Source: Jiella mangrovi (lineage in GTDB: Bacteria > Pseudomonadota > Alphaproteobacteria > Rhizobiales > Rhizobiaceae). Taken from it: DNA of 64,000 bases. The first letter of the stretch is position 1. Each line of letters begins with the position of its first letter. The stretch is from the NCBI RefSeq assembly GCF_017815135.1, contig NZ_JAGJCF010000003.1, positions 407,990 through 471,989 on the forward strand. Direction: 5' to 3'. This document shows positions 49,486 to 60,255 of the stretch, in pieces. The notes under the pieces were generated by a model. That model was given only the letters and a program-made list of their open reading frames with translations. It was not told the origin of the DNA and ran no database searches. A program made the position numbers and the translations under genes.

Positions 49486-52218
49486 TCAGTCCGCGTCCCA
49501 GGGAACGCTGTCGGAAGCCTCCGCCGAGACCTTTGCCTTCGAGGCCGATCCCGTCTTGGTGGCGCTGCTCTTGGATTTCGAAGCGCTCTTGGCTTTCGGC
49601 TTGGCGGCCTTGGCCGCGCCATTGGCCGCCTTGCCGGCGGCGGCCTTTTTCGGCGCGGCCTTCTTCTTGGCGCCGGAGCCTTTGGCGCCGGTCTTTTCCG
49701 CGCGCTCGGTCAGAAGCTGGATCGCCTCTTCGAGGGTCACCGACGCCGGGTCCTTGGCCTTCGGCAGGGTGGCGTTGATCTTGCCGGTGTTGACGTAGGG
49801 CCCGAAGCGGCCGTCGCGCACGGTGATCTCGCCGCCGAGCGTCGGGTGCTCGCCGAGCGTGGCGATCGCGGCCGGCTTGCCGCGCCCGCGTCCGCCCTTT
49901 TCCTTCTTCTCGGCGATCACCGTCACGGCGCGGTTGAGCCCGACCTCGAAGACGTCCTCGATCGTTTCCAGATTGGCATACATGCCGTCATGCTGGAGGA
50001 ATGGGCCGTAGCGGCCGAGGCCGGCGAGGATCGGCTTGCCGCTTTCGGGATGGGTGCCGACCTCGCGGGGCAGCGACAGGAGCCGCAGCGCCTTTTCCAG
50101 ATCGATCTCGGAGGCCTGCCAGCCCTTGGGCAAGGACGAGCGCTTGGCCTCCTTGCCCTCGCCGCGCTGCACATAGGGGCCGAAGCGTCCGGAGCGCAGC
50201 GTCACCGGTTCGCCGGTTTCGGGATCTGTCCCGAGATCCTTCGGCCCGTCGGCCGTCTCGCCATCGGCGCCGTCGCCTGAAAGGCTGGTGCCGAGCTGCC
50301 TTGTATAGCCGCATTCGGGATAGTTCGAGCAGCCGACGAAGGCGCCGAACTTGCCGAGCTTCAGGGACAGTTTGCCATCGCCGCAGCGCGGGCAGGCGCG
50401 CGGCTCGGTTCCGTCTTCCTTCGGCGGGAAGACCAGCGGCGCGAGTTCCTCGTTGAGCGCGTCGAGGACGTCGGAGACACGCAGCTCCTTGGTGCCTTCG
50501 ACATGGCCGGAAAAGTCCTGCCAGAAGTCGCGCAGCACGTCCTTCCAGGCAAGTTCGCCGGCCGAGATCTTGTCGAGCTTTTCCTCGAGATCGGCGGTGA
50601 AGTCGTACTCGATGTAGCGCTCGAAGAAATTGTGCAGGAAGGCCGTGACCAGCCGGCCCTTCGCCTCGGGCAGCAACTTCTTCTTGTCGACGACGATATA
50701 TTCACGGTCCTGCAGGGTCTGCAGCGTCGCGGCGTATGTCGACGGGCGGCCGATGCCGAGTTCTTCCATGCGCTTGATGAGCGAGGCTTCGGAGAAGCGC
50801 GGTGGCGGCTCGGTGAAATGCTGGTCGGCGTCGATGCCCTTGCGATCGATGCTCTCTCTTGCCGCCATCTGAGGCAGGCGGGCGTCGTCGCTCTCGTCGT
50901 CGGTGTCGGATTTGGAATCGTCACGGTGGTCGACATAGGCGGCGAGGAAGCCGTCGAACTTGACGACCTGTCCGGATGCCCGCAGCTTCGCCGTCTTGCC
51001 ACCACCCTTGGCGTCGATGTCGACGGTCGTGCGCTCGATCTCGGCCGAGGCCATCTGGCTGGCGATGCCGCGCTTCCAGATCATGTCATAGAGCCGGAAC
51101 TGATCGGGATCGAGGAAGCGCTTCACATCCTGGGGCGTGCGGGTGAAGTCCGTCGGGCGGATCGCCTCATGGGCTTCCTGGGCGTTCTTCGCCTTGGTCG
51201 AATAAAAGCGCGGCTTTTCCGGCACGTATCGCTCGCCGAAGCTGCCGCCGATGGCCGAACGGGCACCGTCGATCGCCTCGGGCGCCATCTGCACGCCGTC
51301 GGTTCGCATATAGGTGATGAGACCGGCCGTCTCGCCGCCGATGTCGATGCCCTCATAGAGCCGCTGCGCCACCTGCATGGTGCGCGAGGCCGAGAAGCCG
51401 AGCTTGGCGGAAGCCGCCTGCTGCAGCGTCGAGGTGGTGAAGGGCGGTCCGGGATTGCGCCGGGTGGGCTTCGCCTCGACGCTGTCGACCACGAAGCTCG
51501 CCGAATCGAGCATCGTCTTGATCGTGCCGGCGATATCGCCGTTCTTGATCGTCAGCCGCTGAATCTTTTCGCCGTCGAAGGCCGTCAGCCGCGCGTCGAA
51601 CGCCTCGTTCCGCTCGGTCGCGAGATGGGCGACGATCGACCAGTATTCCTCCGGCTTGAAGCGCTCGATCTCCGATTCGCGGTCGCATACGAGGCGCAGC
51701 GCCACCGACTGGACGCGGCCGGCCGAGCGGGCGCCGGGCAGCTTGCGCCACAGGACCGGCGAGAGCGTGAAGCCGACGAGATAGTCGAGCGCGCGGCGGG
51801 CGAGATAGGCGTCGACCAGCGGCTCGTCGATCTGGCGCGGATTGGCCATCGCGTCGAGGACGGCCTTCTTGGTGATGGCGTTGAAGACGACGCGGCTGAC
51901 CGGCTTCTTGCCGATCGCCTTCTTCTGGCGCAGCACTTCCAGCACGTGCCAGGAAATCGCCTCGCCCTCTCTGTCGGGGTCGGTGGCGAGAACGAGGGCA
52001 TCGGCACCCTTTACCGCCTGGGCGATCTCGTTGAGCCGCTTCTGCGAGGGCTTGCCGACCTCCCAGCTCATCTCGAAATCTTCGTCCGGACGCACTGATC
52101 CGTCCTTCGGCGGCAGATCGCGGACGTGTCCATAGGAGGCGATGACCTGATAGCCATTGCCGAGATATTTATTGATCGTCTTCGCTTTGGCCGGCGATTC
52201 GACGATAACGACGTCCAT
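49486..52218 (-). CDS. topA: DNA topoisomerase I
   Basis: 910 residues. TOPRIM domain at the N-terminus (VIVESPAKAKTINKYLG, DPDREGEAISWHV), the catalytic tyrosine in TYMRTDG, one zinc ribbon (CPRCGDGKLSLKLG...CSNYPEC) and several C-terminal Topo_C repeats, then a Lys/Ala-rich tail (about 850-900). Relaxes negative supercoils, opposing gyrase. It is followed 5 bases later by rnr. Confidence 0.97.
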   Translation of the reverse strand: MDVVIVESPAKAKTINKYLGNGYQVIASYGHVRDLPPKDGSVRPDEDFEMSWEVGKPSQKRLNEIAQAVKGADALVLATDPDREGEAISWHVLEVLRQKKAIGKKPVSRVVFNAITKKAVLDAMANPRQIDEPLVDAYLARRALDYLVGFTLSPVLWRKLPGARSAGRVQSVALRLVCDRESEIERFKPEEYWSIVAHLATERNEAFDARLTAFDGEKIQRLTIKNGDIAGTIKTMLDSASFVVDSVEAKPTRRNPGPPFTTSTLQQAASAKLGFSASRTMQVAQRLYEGIDIGGETAGLITYMRTDGVQMAPEAIDGARSAIGGSFGERYVPEKPRFYSTKAKNAQEAHEAIRPTDFTRTPQDVKRFLDPDQFRLYDMIWKRGIASQMASAEIERTTVDIDAKGGGKTAKLRASGQVVKFDGFLAAYVDHRDDSKSDTDDESDDARLPQMAARESIDRKGIDADQHFTEPPPRFSEASLIKRMEELGIGRPSTYAATLQTLQDREYIVVDKKKLLPEAKGRLVTAFLHNFFERYIEYDFTADLEEKLDKISAGELAWKDVLRDFWQDFSGHVEGTKELRVSDVLDALNEELAPLVFPPKEDGTEPRACPRCGDGKLSLKLGKFGAFVGCSNYPECGYTRQLGTSLSGDGADGETADGPKDLGTDPETGEPVTLRSGRFGPYVQRGEGKEAKRSSLPKGWQASEIDLEKALRLLSLPREVGTHPESGKPILAGLGRYGPFLQHDGMYANLETIEDVFEVGLNRAVTVIAEKKEKGGRGRGKPAAIATLGEHPTLGGEITVRDGRFGPYVNTGKINATLPKAKDPASVTLEEAIQLLTERAEKTGAKGSGAKKKAAPKKAAAGKAANGAAKAAKPKAKSASKSKSSATKTGSASKAKVSAEASDSVPWDAD

Positions 52219-52470
52219 AAGTGTCCTGTTCGCGATCTAGCTTGGCAGATACGGGCTCAAAGCCGCGCCCGATTCGCAAAAAACCCGGCACAGAGCATGC
52301 GTCAGATGGACAGTCCGGCCGGAACGGTCAAGCCCGCCACCTCGTATGAACCGGCCGGTTGCAACCAATGCACGAAAATGTCTATAACCTTTCCATAGGT
52401 TGATGGCGCGTCAAAACAGCCCGTCATCCTTGGGGAAACTTCGTGCGCAAGGCGGGTCTGGGCAGCAGCA

Positions 52471-52668
52471 ATGAAGTACGAGATCGGCGAAGCGCGTGCG
52501 AACCTCGAATATGTTCGCGATATGCTGGATCAATTGAAGGTTGTATCCGGCGCAAAATCGAGTGCGATGCTCGTCTATTTTCTCGATCTGGCAAAGCTGG
52601 AGGTGGAAGACCAGCTTGCCCGGATCGACGGCGACGCCGGTTCGCGGCGTCGAAATGTCGGCGCCTGA
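52471..52668 (+). CDS. Small hypothetical protein
   Basis: 65 residues, helical throughout: EARANLEYVRDMLDQLKVV and SSAMLVYFLDLAKLEVEDQLA. I recall similar short proteins in Rhizobiales but no function. It is on the plus strand between topA and dprA (both minus). Ribosome-binding site is weak. Composition is natural and favours a real gene. Confidence 0.55.
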   Translation: MKYEIGEARANLEYVRDMLDQLKVVSGAKSSAMLVYFLDLAKLEVEDQLARIDGDAGSRRRNVGA

Positions 52669-52722
52669 TTTGGCCGACTGACGCCAAGGCGTCGAGCGAC
52701 CAGGAATCACAAGAGCCAACGA

Positions 52723-53856
52723 TCACATTAGCAGAGACACCGAACCTCCTGAATGACGCTCCAGCCGACCGGCGAGGTCGAGTTCGAGGAGGACGAGCTG
52801 CAGGGCGCCCGCGCTCACGCCCGTATGGGCGAGGATCTCGTCTATCGTCACGGGTGTCGGCCCCAGCGTCTCGATGATCCGCTCGCGCTCGCTGCGTGTT
52901 GGTTCGTCTGTCAGACCATCGGTCGCGGGTTCTTCGACGATCGCGTCCTCCGGACGCCCTGGACCTGTGGCGAGCGGCGACAGCGCTTCGAGAACGTCGG
53001 CCGCGTCGCAGGCGAGAATCGCGCCTTCGCGGATCAGCCTGTTGGTGCCGGCCGCGCGCGGATCGAGCGGCGAACCCGGCACGGCGAAGACCAGCCGGCC
53101 AAGCTCACCGGCGAGCCGCGCGCTGATCAAGGATCCGGAGCGCAGCGCCGCTTCGACCACCAGAAGGCCGAGCGAGAGGCCCGCCACGAGCCGGTTGCGG
53201 CGCGGAAAGTCGATCGCGCGTGCGGTCCAGCCGAAGGGCATCTCCGAGACGAGGGCGCCGCCGCTATCGACGATCTTGCGCATCAGCGGCCGGTTTTCCG
53301 GCGGATAGGGCCGGTCGAGACCGCCGGCGAAGACACCGACGGTGCCGGTGTCGAGCGTTGCGTCATGGGCGGCGGCATCGATGCCGCGGGCAAGCCCCGA
53401 AACGACCACGTAGCCGGCCTTGCCAACACCGGTGGCGAAGATACGGGTCAGCTTGATCCCCGACAGGGAGGCGTTGCGTGCGCCGACGATTGCCAGGGCC
53501 GGCCGTTCGAAGGAAGCGCTGTCGCCCATGACCGCCAAGACAGGGGGAGCGTAGTCGACGCTGCGAAGATGGGCGGGATATTGCGGCTCGCCGAGACAGA
53601 CGAAGCGCGCGCCGAGCTTTCCCGCCCGCGTCATTTCCTCGGCAGCCGCCTCAGCGCCGCACACGCCGATGCGCCGGCCGCCGCGCGCCGCGAGTTCGGG
53701 CAGGGCCTCGAGCGCCGCAGCGGCGCTGCCGTAGCGATTGATGAGTTCGCGAAAGGTGACGGGGCCGACATTCTCGCTGCGGATCAACCGCAGCCAGGAA
53801 AGCCGCATCTCCTCGGTGAGGACGACGCCGCGCCGCGGCGCGGCGGGAAGGCTCAT
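52723..53856 (-). CDS. dprA: DNA-processing protein A
   Basis: 377 residues: a SAM-like N-terminus, the Rossmann-type DprA domain (AIVGARNASLSG, SGLARGIDAAAHDATL, SEMPFGW, FPRRNRLVAGLS) and a C-terminal winged helix (about 310-377). It protects incoming single-stranded DNA and loads RecA in natural transformation. No other competence genes lie nearby. Confidence 0.95.
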   Translation of the reverse strand: MSLPAAPRRGVVLTEEMRLSWLRLIRSENVGPVTFRELINRYGSAAAALEALPELAARGGRRIGVCGAEAAAEEMTRAGKLGARFVCLGEPQYPAHLRSVDYAPPVLAVMGDSASFERPALAIVGARNASLSGIKLTRIFATGVGKAGYVVVSGLARGIDAAAHDATLDTGTVGVFAGGLDRPYPPENRPLMRKIVDSGGALVSEMPFGWTARAIDFPRRNRLVAGLSLGLLVVEAALRSGSLISARLAGELGRLVFAVPGSPLDPRAAGTNRLIREGAILACDAADVLEALSPLATGPGRPEDAIVEEPATDGLTDEPTRSERERIIETLGPTPVTIDEILAHTGVSAGALQLVLLELDLAGRLERHSGGSVSLLM

Positions 53857-53911
53857 GGAGCGCCCCTGGACAATTGCATGCCGGACAGCGGGCAGGGGCT
53901 CTCGCGATCCG

Positions 53912-54526
53912 TCATGTCTTCTTCGCCCCGATCTTCGGCTCGGTGCCGCCGATCAGACGTTGGATATTCGCCTGATGGCGGATGTAGACGAGGACCGTCA
54001 GGATCGCCGTGAGGAGCGCGGCAGCCGGATAGCCCAGAAAATAGTAGGCGATCGGCACGAGCAGCGTCGCGATGAGAGCGGCGAGCGAAGAATAACGGGT
54101 GAGATAGGCGGTGGAGAGCCAGGCGAGGGCGAAGATCACGACGCCGATGGGGGCGATGCCCAGAAGCACGCCGAGATATGTCGCGACCCCCTTGCCGCCC
54201 TTAAAGCCGAGCCAGACGGGAAAGACATGGCCGAGGAACGCGCCGACGCCGGCGATCGCCGCGTAGAACGGCCCGAGCAGATAGAGCGCGATGGCGACCG
54301 GCACGGTTCCTTTCAGCACGTCACCCATGAGCGTCAGCGCCGCCATGGCCTTGTGTCCGGTCCGCAGCGCGTTGGTCGCGCCGATATTGCCCGAGCCGAT
54401 CTTGCGGATGTCGCCGAGGCCGAAGACATGGCCGAGCGCCAGACCGAAGGGGATCGAGCCGGAGACATAGCCGCCGACGAGGCAGGCGGCGGCAAAGCCA
54501 AGATTTACGGTTGCGTCGTCCAGCAC
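53912..54526 (-). CDS. plsY: Glycerol-3-phosphate acyltransferase
   Basis: 204 residues with about five membrane helices. The three signature motifs are present: [16 protein letters not shown], and [18 protein letters not shown]. It makes lysophosphatidate from acyl-phosphate and glycerol-3-phosphate at the inner membrane. Upstream of dprA on the same strand with a 55-base gap. Confidence 0.96.
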   Translation of the reverse strand: MLDDATVNLGFAAACLVGGYVSGSIPFGLALGHVFGLGDIRKIGSGNIGATNALRTGHKAMAALTLMGDVLKGTVPVAIALYLLGPFYAAIAGVGAFLGHVFPVWLGFKGGKGVATYLGVLLGIAPIGVVIFALAWLSTAYLTRYSSLAALIATLLVPIAYYFLGYPAAALLTAILTVLVYIRHQANIQRLIGGTEPKIGAKKT

Positions 54527-54721
54527 GTTGTCTCCCTCCGGCCGAAAATGCCCCGCACGCCAGCGCGGGCGGCGATCGCCGGACGTTGCCTTGCGAAGGT
54601 TTCGGCGTCAAACGAGCCGCGCGATCTTTGAAGCGTGAATGGATGAGATCCGCTCGCTCGACCGCTACGTCCTTCTGCTTCCACCCAGTTCCGCCGAGAC
54701 GAGCGCTGCTTTCGCGATCAC

Positions 54722-56023
54722 CTACTCGCCTGCGGCTTCGAAAACTGTGCGTCCCGAAACGACAGTCCGCAAGACCTGTCCCTCGAAACGGGCGTTTTCG
54801 AAGGCCGAATTCTTCGAACGCGAACGGATCAGCTCCTCGGAAAAGACGAAAGGCCGGTCGAGATCGACGAGCGCGAGATCTGCCGGGGCTCCAGGCTTAA
54901 GCGTGCCGCGATCGATGCCGAGGAGTTTTGCCGGGGCGGCGGTCATCGCCTCGACGATACGCATCAGGGGCACCGCGCCCGAATGATGCAGCCTGAGCGC
55001 GGCCGGCAGCAGCGTTTCGAGGCCGATGGCGCCGGCCTCCGCTTCGGCGAAGGGCCGCCGCTTGTCGTCTGCATCCTGCGGGTCATGGGACGAGACGATG
55101 ATGTCGATCGTGCCGTTGGCGAGGGCATCGACCATGGCGAGCCGGTCCTCCTCGCGCCGCAGAGGCGGGGAAAGGCGGAAAAAGGTGCGGTACTGACCGA
55201 CGTCGTTCTCGTTCAGCGCGAGATGATTGATGGAGACGCCGGCGGTGGCCGCGACGCCGCGGCGCTTGGCGGCCGACAGGACGGCGGCCGATTCGCCGAG
55301 CGAGATCTTGGCCGCGTGGTAGCGACAGCCGGTCAGCGCGGCGAGGCGAAGATCGCGCTCCAGCGGGATGATCTCGGCTTCGCCCGGAATGCCCGGCAGA
55401 CCGAGCCAGGAGGCAAGCAGCCCCTCGTTCATCACGCCGTGACCGGCAAGGGCTGCGTCCTGCGTCTCGTGCATGACGACGGCGCCGAAATCGCGCGCAT
55501 AGGTCATGATCCGGCGCATCAGAGCGGGATCGGCCAGCGTCTTGCGCCCCTCGGTGAAGGCCCTGACACCGGCATCGGCCAGAAGCCCGATTTCGGTCAT
55601 GTCCTTTCCAGCCAACCCCTTGGTGAGGGCTGCGGCGGGAAAGACGTTGACGAGCGCCGTCTCGCGCGCGGTGCGCATGACGAATTCGGCGATGGCGACG
55701 TCGTCGATCACCGGATTGGTGTCCGGCATGGTGAGGATCGAGGTCACGCCGCCGGCAGCGGCCGCAGCGGAGGCGGAGGCGATCGTTTCGCGGTGTTCGC
55801 CGCCGGGCTCGCCGATGAAGACGCGGGCGTCGACGAGGCCGGGAAGCACGGCCAGGCCCTGGCCGTCGATGACGGTCGCGCCGTCCGGGCGTCCCTGGTT
55901 CAGGGCGTCCGGCCCGGCAGCAGCGATGCGGCCGTCGACGGCGATGATGGTCCCGACCGCGTCGAGCCCCCGCGCGGGATCGACGATGCGGGTCTTTTCG
56001 ATGACGAGGGGACGATCGCTCAC
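54722..56023 (-). CDS. pyrC: Dihydroorotase homologue lacking the HxH metal site (PyrX/PyrC' type)
   Basis: 433 residues of the class I dihydroorotase family, but the metal-binding HxH is absent: Arg67-Val-Phe69 ([11 protein letters not shown]) stands where active enzymes have HxH. The later metal motif is also altered (SSHDPQD for DHAPH). It begins within pyrB's stop (ATGA), so the two are coupled. In several proteobacteria such inactive homologues form a scaffold with aspartate transcarbamylase, and that is the likeliest role here. A true dihydroorotase would then be elsewhere. Confidence 0.85.
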   Translation of the reverse strand: MSDRPLVIEKTRIVDPARGLDAVGTIIAVDGRIAAAGPDALNQGRPDGATVIDGQGLAVLPGLVDARVFIGEPGGEHRETIASASAAAAAGGVTSILTMPDTNPVIDDVAIAEFVMRTARETALVNVFPAAALTKGLAGKDMTEIGLLADAGVRAFTEGRKTLADPALMRRIMTYARDFGAVVMHETQDAALAGHGVMNEGLLASWLGLPGIPGEAEIIPLERDLRLAALTGCRYHAAKISLGESAAVLSAAKRRGVAATAGVSINHLALNENDVGQYRTFFRLSPPLRREEDRLAMVDALANGTIDIIVSSHDPQDADDKRRPFAEAEAGAIGLETLLPAALRLHHSGAVPLMRIVEAMTAAPAKLLGIDRGTLKPGAPADLALVDLDRPFVFSEELIRSRSKNSAFENARFEGQVLRTVVSGRTVFEAAGE

Positions 56024-56970
56024 GTGTTGCCCTCCGCGCGGGCGAGAAGCGTCTCGATCACCGCCATGCGCACGGCAACGCCCATTTCCACCTGTTCCTC
56101 GATGACGCTCCGTGGTCCGTCGGCGATCTCGGAGGCGATTTCGACCCCGCGGTTCATCGGGCCGGGATGCATGACGAGGGCATCGGGCTTGGCATGAGCG
56201 AGCTTGGCGGCGTCGAGGCCGAAATAGCGGAAATACTCGCGCACCGAGGGAACGAAGGCGCCCTCCATGCGCTCACGCTGCAGCCGCAGCATCATGACGA
56301 CGTCGGCATTCTTGAGCCCCTCGTCCATCCGCCGGAAGACGCGCACGCCCATCTCTTCGATCCCGCTCGGCAGAAGGGTCGATGGAGCGACGACCCGCAC
56401 CTCGGCGCCGAGCGCATTGAGGAGGAGGATGTTGGACCGGGCGACACGGCTGTGCAGGACATCGCCGCAGATCGCCACGATCAGCCGGGCGATCCGGCCC
56501 TTGTGGCGGCGGATGGTCAAGGCGTCGAGCAGGGCCTGGGTCGGATGTTCATGGGCACCATCGCCGGCATTGACCACCGAGCAGGCGACCTTCTGGGCCA
56601 GCAGCGCGACGGCACCGGCCGAATGATGGCGCACGATGAGAATGTCGGGCTGCATGGCGTTGAGCGTCATCGCCGTGTCGATCAGCGTCTCGCCCTTCTT
56701 CACAGACGAGCTTGCCACCGACATGTTCATGACGTCGGCGCCGAGGCGTTTGCCGGCAAGCTCGAAGGAGGACTGGGTCCTTGTCGAGGCCTCGAAGAAC
56801 AGGTTGATCTGGGTTCGCCCCTTCAGAACCGATTTCTTCTTCTCGGTCTGCCGCGAGACGGCGACCTCGGCCTCCGAAAGATCGAGAAGCGCGGTGATTT
56901 CCTGGGGCGACAGGCCGCCGATACCGAGAAGATGGCGGCGGGCGTCGGGTCTTTGAGCGGGTGCGATCAT
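56020..56970 (-). CDS. pyrB: Aspartate carbamoyltransferase catalytic chain
   Basis: 316 residues: the carbamoyl-phosphate motif [25 protein letters not shown] and the aspartate-binding [12 protein letters not shown]. It makes carbamoyl-aspartate from carbamoyl phosphate and aspartate in pyrimidine synthesis. Start chosen at ATG 56970 rather than TTG 56979. It overlaps the pyrC homologue by 4 bases. Confidence 0.96.
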   Translation of the reverse strand: MIAPAQRPDARRHLLGIGGLSPQEITALLDLSEAEVAVSRQTEKKKSVLKGRTQINLFFEASTRTQSSFELAGKRLGADVMNMSVASSSVKKGETLIDTAMTLNAMQPDILIVRHHSAGAVALLAQKVACSVVNAGDGAHEHPTQALLDALTIRRHKGRIARLIVAICGDVLHSRVARSNILLLNALGAEVRVVAPSTLLPSGIEEMGVRVFRRMDEGLKNADVVMMLRLQRERMEGAFVPSVREYFRYFGLDAAKLAHAKPDALVMHPGPMNRGVEIASEIADGPRSVIEEQVEMGVAVRMAVIETLLARAEGNT

Positions 56971-57045
56971 CAGGAACAAGGCCTATAAGGATTTCTCAAG
57001 CGCGCGGCAAGAAATCCGCGCTGCGCAGACAGGAGAAAGCGTGAG

Positions 57046-58692
57046 ATGGCGCAGCCCCTTGCCGCAACCCACGAGGTTTTCAACCAGTCATCGGAATTTG
57101 CCGGCTACAATGCCTATCGATCCGATCCGCTCCTCAAGCTTCTGACGTCCGAATTTCCCGCCGACGTGATCGTCTCGCTCGATCGCCACGGCCGCTTTTG
57201 CGGCTCGCACGAGGCGCATGATCTCGCCCGCTTGGCCAATGCCGAAAAACCGGTCCTCAGGCGCTTCGACGAAAAAGGCAATCGGCTCGAAATGGTCGAC
57301 TTCCACCCCGCCTATCACGCGCTGATGCGTCGATCGATCGCGGAAGGGCTGAGCGCTTCCATCTGGGAGGGACCGGACGCCGAGGCGGGGATCCGCCATC
57401 GGGCGAGGGCGGCGCGATTTTACATGACCGCCGGCGTCGAATGCGGCCATCTGTGCCCCGTCACGATGACCAGCGCATCGGTTGCGCCGCTCGGCGCCGC
57501 GCCGGCTCTGAAAGAGCAGTGGCTGCCGCTGATCGCTTCGCGAAACTATGACCCGTCCGTCAAGCTGCCGATGGAAAAGGCCGGCCTCACCCTCGGCATG
57601 GGCATGACCGAAAAGCAGGGCGGCACCGACGTCAGGGCCAACACGACCCGCGCCGAAAGGAGCGCTGATGGCCGTTACCTGATCACCGGCCACAAATGGT
57701 TCATGTCGGCACCGATGTGCGACGCCTTTCTCGTTCTCGCCCAGACCGATGCCGGCCCGAGCTGCTTTCTCCTGCCGCGGCGGCGCGCGGACGGCTCGCT
57801 CAACGGCCTTTACGTTCAGCGCCTCAAGGACAAGCTCGGCAACCGCTCGAACGCCTCGTCCGAAGTCGAGTTCGTCGAGGCCGAGGCGTCGCTTGTGGGT
57901 GAGGAGGGGCGGGGGATCGCCACCATTCTCGACATGGTGACGCTGACCCGCGTCGATTGTGCGCTGGCCTCCGCGGGGCTGATGCGGGGTGCGCTTGGCG
58001 AAGCGGTGCATCACTGCCGCGAGCGCCAGGTCTTCGGCAAATATCTGATCGACCAGCCGCAGATGATCAGGGTTCTCGGCGAGCTCGCCATCGACGCGGC
58101 GGGCGCGACCGCGCTGTCCTGGCGCCTTGCCGAGACGCTCGATCGGATGGAGACCGACGCCGAGGCGAAGGCGTGGAGCCGAGTGATGACGCCGGTGACG
58201 AAATACTGGGTCTGCAAGCTCGCGCCGGCCTTCACCTATGAGGCGATGGAGTGCCTTGGCGGCAACGGCTATGTCGAGGAGGGGCGGCTGGCGCGGGCTT
58301 ATCGCGAGGCCCCGGTCAATGCGATCTGGGAGGGATCCGGCAACGTCGTCGCCCTCGATCTCCTGCGCGTCCTGAGGCGCGATCCGCAGGCATTCGAGAC
58401 CGTCATCGCCATCATCGAGAGCGACCTCGGCGAAATGGCCGGCCGGACGGCGGACGTGCTTCGTGCCGCCGTCGCCATGGTCGTGTCCGACGAGGGCGGC
58501 TGCCGGCTGCTCGCCGAGCAGATGGCGCTGGCCGCTGCGGCCGGGACGCTGAAGCGCCTCGGCCTCGGGCCGATCGCTTCCGCCTTTGCCGAAACCCGGC
58601 TCGGCGGCGTCTTCAGCCACAGCTACGGCATGGTCGATCTGCGGCACGACTGCCGCGCCATCGTCGACGACCTCTACCCTCCGCTGCGCTGA
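57046..58692 (+). CDS. AidB-like acyl-CoA dehydrogenase family protein
   Basis: 548 residues, longer than usual acyl-CoA dehydrogenases and matching the AidB subgroup: FNQSSEFAGYNAYRSDPLL at the start, GLTLGMGMTEKQGGTDVRANTT in the middle, EAMECLGGNGYVEEGRLARAYREAPVNAIWEGS and a DNA-binding-like C-terminus. AidB in E. coli binds DNA and FAD and belongs to the adaptive alkylation response; the real reaction is unknown. Divergent from pyrB. Confidence 0.9.
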   Translation: MAQPLAATHEVFNQSSEFAGYNAYRSDPLLKLLTSEFPADVIVSLDRHGRFCGSHEAHDLARLANAEKPVLRRFDEKGNRLEMVDFHPAYHALMRRSIAEGLSASIWEGPDAEAGIRHRARAARFYMTAGVECGHLCPVTMTSASVAPLGAAPALKEQWLPLIASRNYDPSVKLPMEKAGLTLGMGMTEKQGGTDVRANTTRAERSADGRYLITGHKWFMSAPMCDAFLVLAQTDAGPSCFLLPRRRADGSLNGLYVQRLKDKLGNRSNASSEVEFVEAEASLVGEEGRGIATILDMVTLTRVDCALASAGLMRGALGEAVHHCRERQVFGKYLIDQPQMIRVLGELAIDAAGATALSWRLAETLDRMETDAEAKAWSRVMTPVTKYWVCKLAPAFTYEAMECLGGNGYVEEGRLARAYREAPVNAIWEGSGNVVALDLLRVLRRDPQAFETVIAIIESDLGEMAGRTADVLRAAVAMVVSDEGGCRLLAEQMALAAAAGTLKRLGLGPIASAFAETRLGGVFSHSYGMVDLRHDCRAIVDDLYPPLR

Positions 58693-58821
58693 CGAAAGAG
58701 CCGGGAGAGGACTGAAAGGCCCGTCGGGACAGGCCCGTTAAGCATGACGGCCGGATGGTGTTGCGGGATCAGACCATAGAGGCGACACTCGCATTAACCG
58801 ATTGGTAACCTCTTTCGACGG

Positions 58822-59391
58822 GTGGACACTTTGACGCAACGGGTCGCTTCGCTATTCGCACTTTCGGGATGGGCCGGCTTCTGCGGGATCTCGGCTCTCC
58901 GCTGTGCGCATGAGGCGGGTTTGTCGGGCGTCCTCTTCGGTTCCTTCGGTGCGCATCTCCTCGATGAGGCGCAAATGGCGCCGCTGGGCGCTCACCCTGA
59001 CGAACTCATCGGTATCGCGGCGATCCTCGCGGCGCTGACGATCGCCTTTGCGCTCGCGATCGCTGGGATCATGAGCCTTGCCAGCCGAACCGAGCGTGCA
59101 GCCGAACCCTTCGCCGCGGCGACGTTCTCGGCGCTTTTCGGCTTTTACGTCGCCCTGGCGCTGTCCGGCTCTCCGGCGGTTGCCCTGTTCAGTGACGGCC
59201 CGCTGATCACGCTGTTCATCGCTCTGGGATTTGCCGCGCTTCTTTTCGACCACGTCATCGCCGATCGCGAGGATGAAGAGGGCGATGCGACCTTCGAGGC
59301 GGTGATGGCCCATCTCGAAGAGGCCAAACGCGCCGCGATCGCCAAGCGGGAAGGGCGAGAGGGCAGCGAAGCCGAAAAAGATCGGCGGTGA
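58822..59391 (+). CDS. Hypothetical membrane protein
   Basis: 189 residues, with three or four membrane helices (about 8-25, 60-85, 100-115 and 127-145) and a highly charged C-terminal tail. Start is GTG at 58822, or TTG at 58831. No family recognised. Its stop shares TGATG with the next gene, so the two are coupled. Confidence 0.65.
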   Translation: MDTLTQRVASLFALSGWAGFCGISALRCAHEAGLSGVLFGSFGAHLLDEAQMAPLGAHPDELIGIAAILAALTIAFALAIAGIMSLASRTERAAEPFAAATFSALFGFYVALALSGSPAVALFSDGPLITLFIALGFAALLFDHVIADREDEEGDATFEAVMAHLEEAKRAAIAKREGREGSEAEKDRR

Positions 59392-59708
59392 TGCGCGCGC
59401 TTCTTCTTCTGTGGTTCGCGCCGCTCGCCACGGTGCTGTCCTGGTACTTTCTCTCGCTCGCCGATATCGGTCAGACGATCGGCGGCGTTTATCTCTCCCG
59501 CGATCTGAACGAGAGCGTCTTCCTGATCTACGGTCACCTGCTGGGGATCGAGCCGGATCGGCTTCCCGGCATGTTCGCCTCGGCCATCGCTTTCGATACG
59601 GCCCTCCTGTTCGCCATCGTCGCGTTTCGTCGCCGCCGGGCCATCGCTGCATGGTGCGACAGGCGATGGAAGCGCGCCGAGACCACGGGGGGCTCGAGGG
59701 CGCGATAA
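59391..59708 (+). CDS. DUF6105-like small membrane protein
   Basis: 105 residues, two membrane helices with SWYFLSLADIGQTIGGVYLSRDLN in between, matching the DUF6105 family of Rhizobiales as I recall it. Function unknown. Coupled to the gene before it (TGATG); GTG at 59388 is an alternative start. Confidence 0.7.
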   Translation: MRALLLLWFAPLATVLSWYFLSLADIGQTIGGVYLSRDLNESVFLIYGHLLGIEPDRLPGMFASAIAFDTALLFAIVAFRRRRAIAAWCDRRWKRAETTGGSRAR

Positions 59709-59784
59709 GCCGGAACCGCTGAGCGCGGCCCGCAGATCATCGAAGACAGGTGCGAGGAGCGGTTGGATACGTTCAGGTATCCGA

Positions 59785-60255
59785 TCACACGCGCAGGCTG
59801 GCCAGCCGGTCCAGCGCGCCCTGCAGGATGAAAGCCGCCGCCGCCGAATCGATCCGCTCGGCGCGTTTTGCCCGTGAGACGTCGGCGGAAATCATCGCCC
59901 GCTCCACCGCCACCGTCGACAGCCGCTCGTCCCAGAACAGCGCCGGGCGCTCGTCCAGGGCGCTATAGTTGCGCATGAAGGCCCGGCTCGACTGGGCCCG
60001 CGGTCCCTCGCTGCCATCCATGTTCAGCGGCAGGCCGACGACGATGCCGACCACGTTTTCGTCGTCCAGGGCCTTTTTCAGCGCCGCCGCGTCCGGCGTG
60101 AACTTCTTGCGCCGGATCACCGCGCGCGGTGTCGCAAAACCCCAGCCGCGATCCGACAGGGCAAGGCCGATCGTCTTGGTGCCGAGATCGAGGCCGGCAA
60201 GCGGCAGGCCCGGCGGCACGGCCGCGAGAAAGGCTTCCAGTGAAACGATCGCCAT
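59785..60255 (-). CDS. ruvX: Putative Holliday-junction resolvase / YqgF pre-16S rRNA nuclease
   Basis: 156 residues of the YqgF/RuvX family (RNase H fold): [15 protein letters not shown] at the start, [16 protein letters not shown] in the middle and [14 protein letters not shown], with the catalytic acidic residues Asp/Glu in these motifs. Family members are believed to process the 5' end of 16S rRNA. It faces the small membrane protein genes. Confidence 0.93.
   Translation of the reverse strand: MAIVSLEAFLAAVPPGLPLAGLDLGTKTIGLALSDRGWGFATPRAVIRRKKFTPDAAALKKALDDENVVGIVVGLPLNMDGSEGPRAQSSRAFMRNYSALDERPALFWDERLSTVAVERAMISADVSRAKRAERIDSAAAAFILQGALDRLASLRV

Noticed and set aside
47726..49798. 690-residue frame antisense to rnr
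   Set aside because: It overlaps two firm genes (rnr, topA) and has no domain features.
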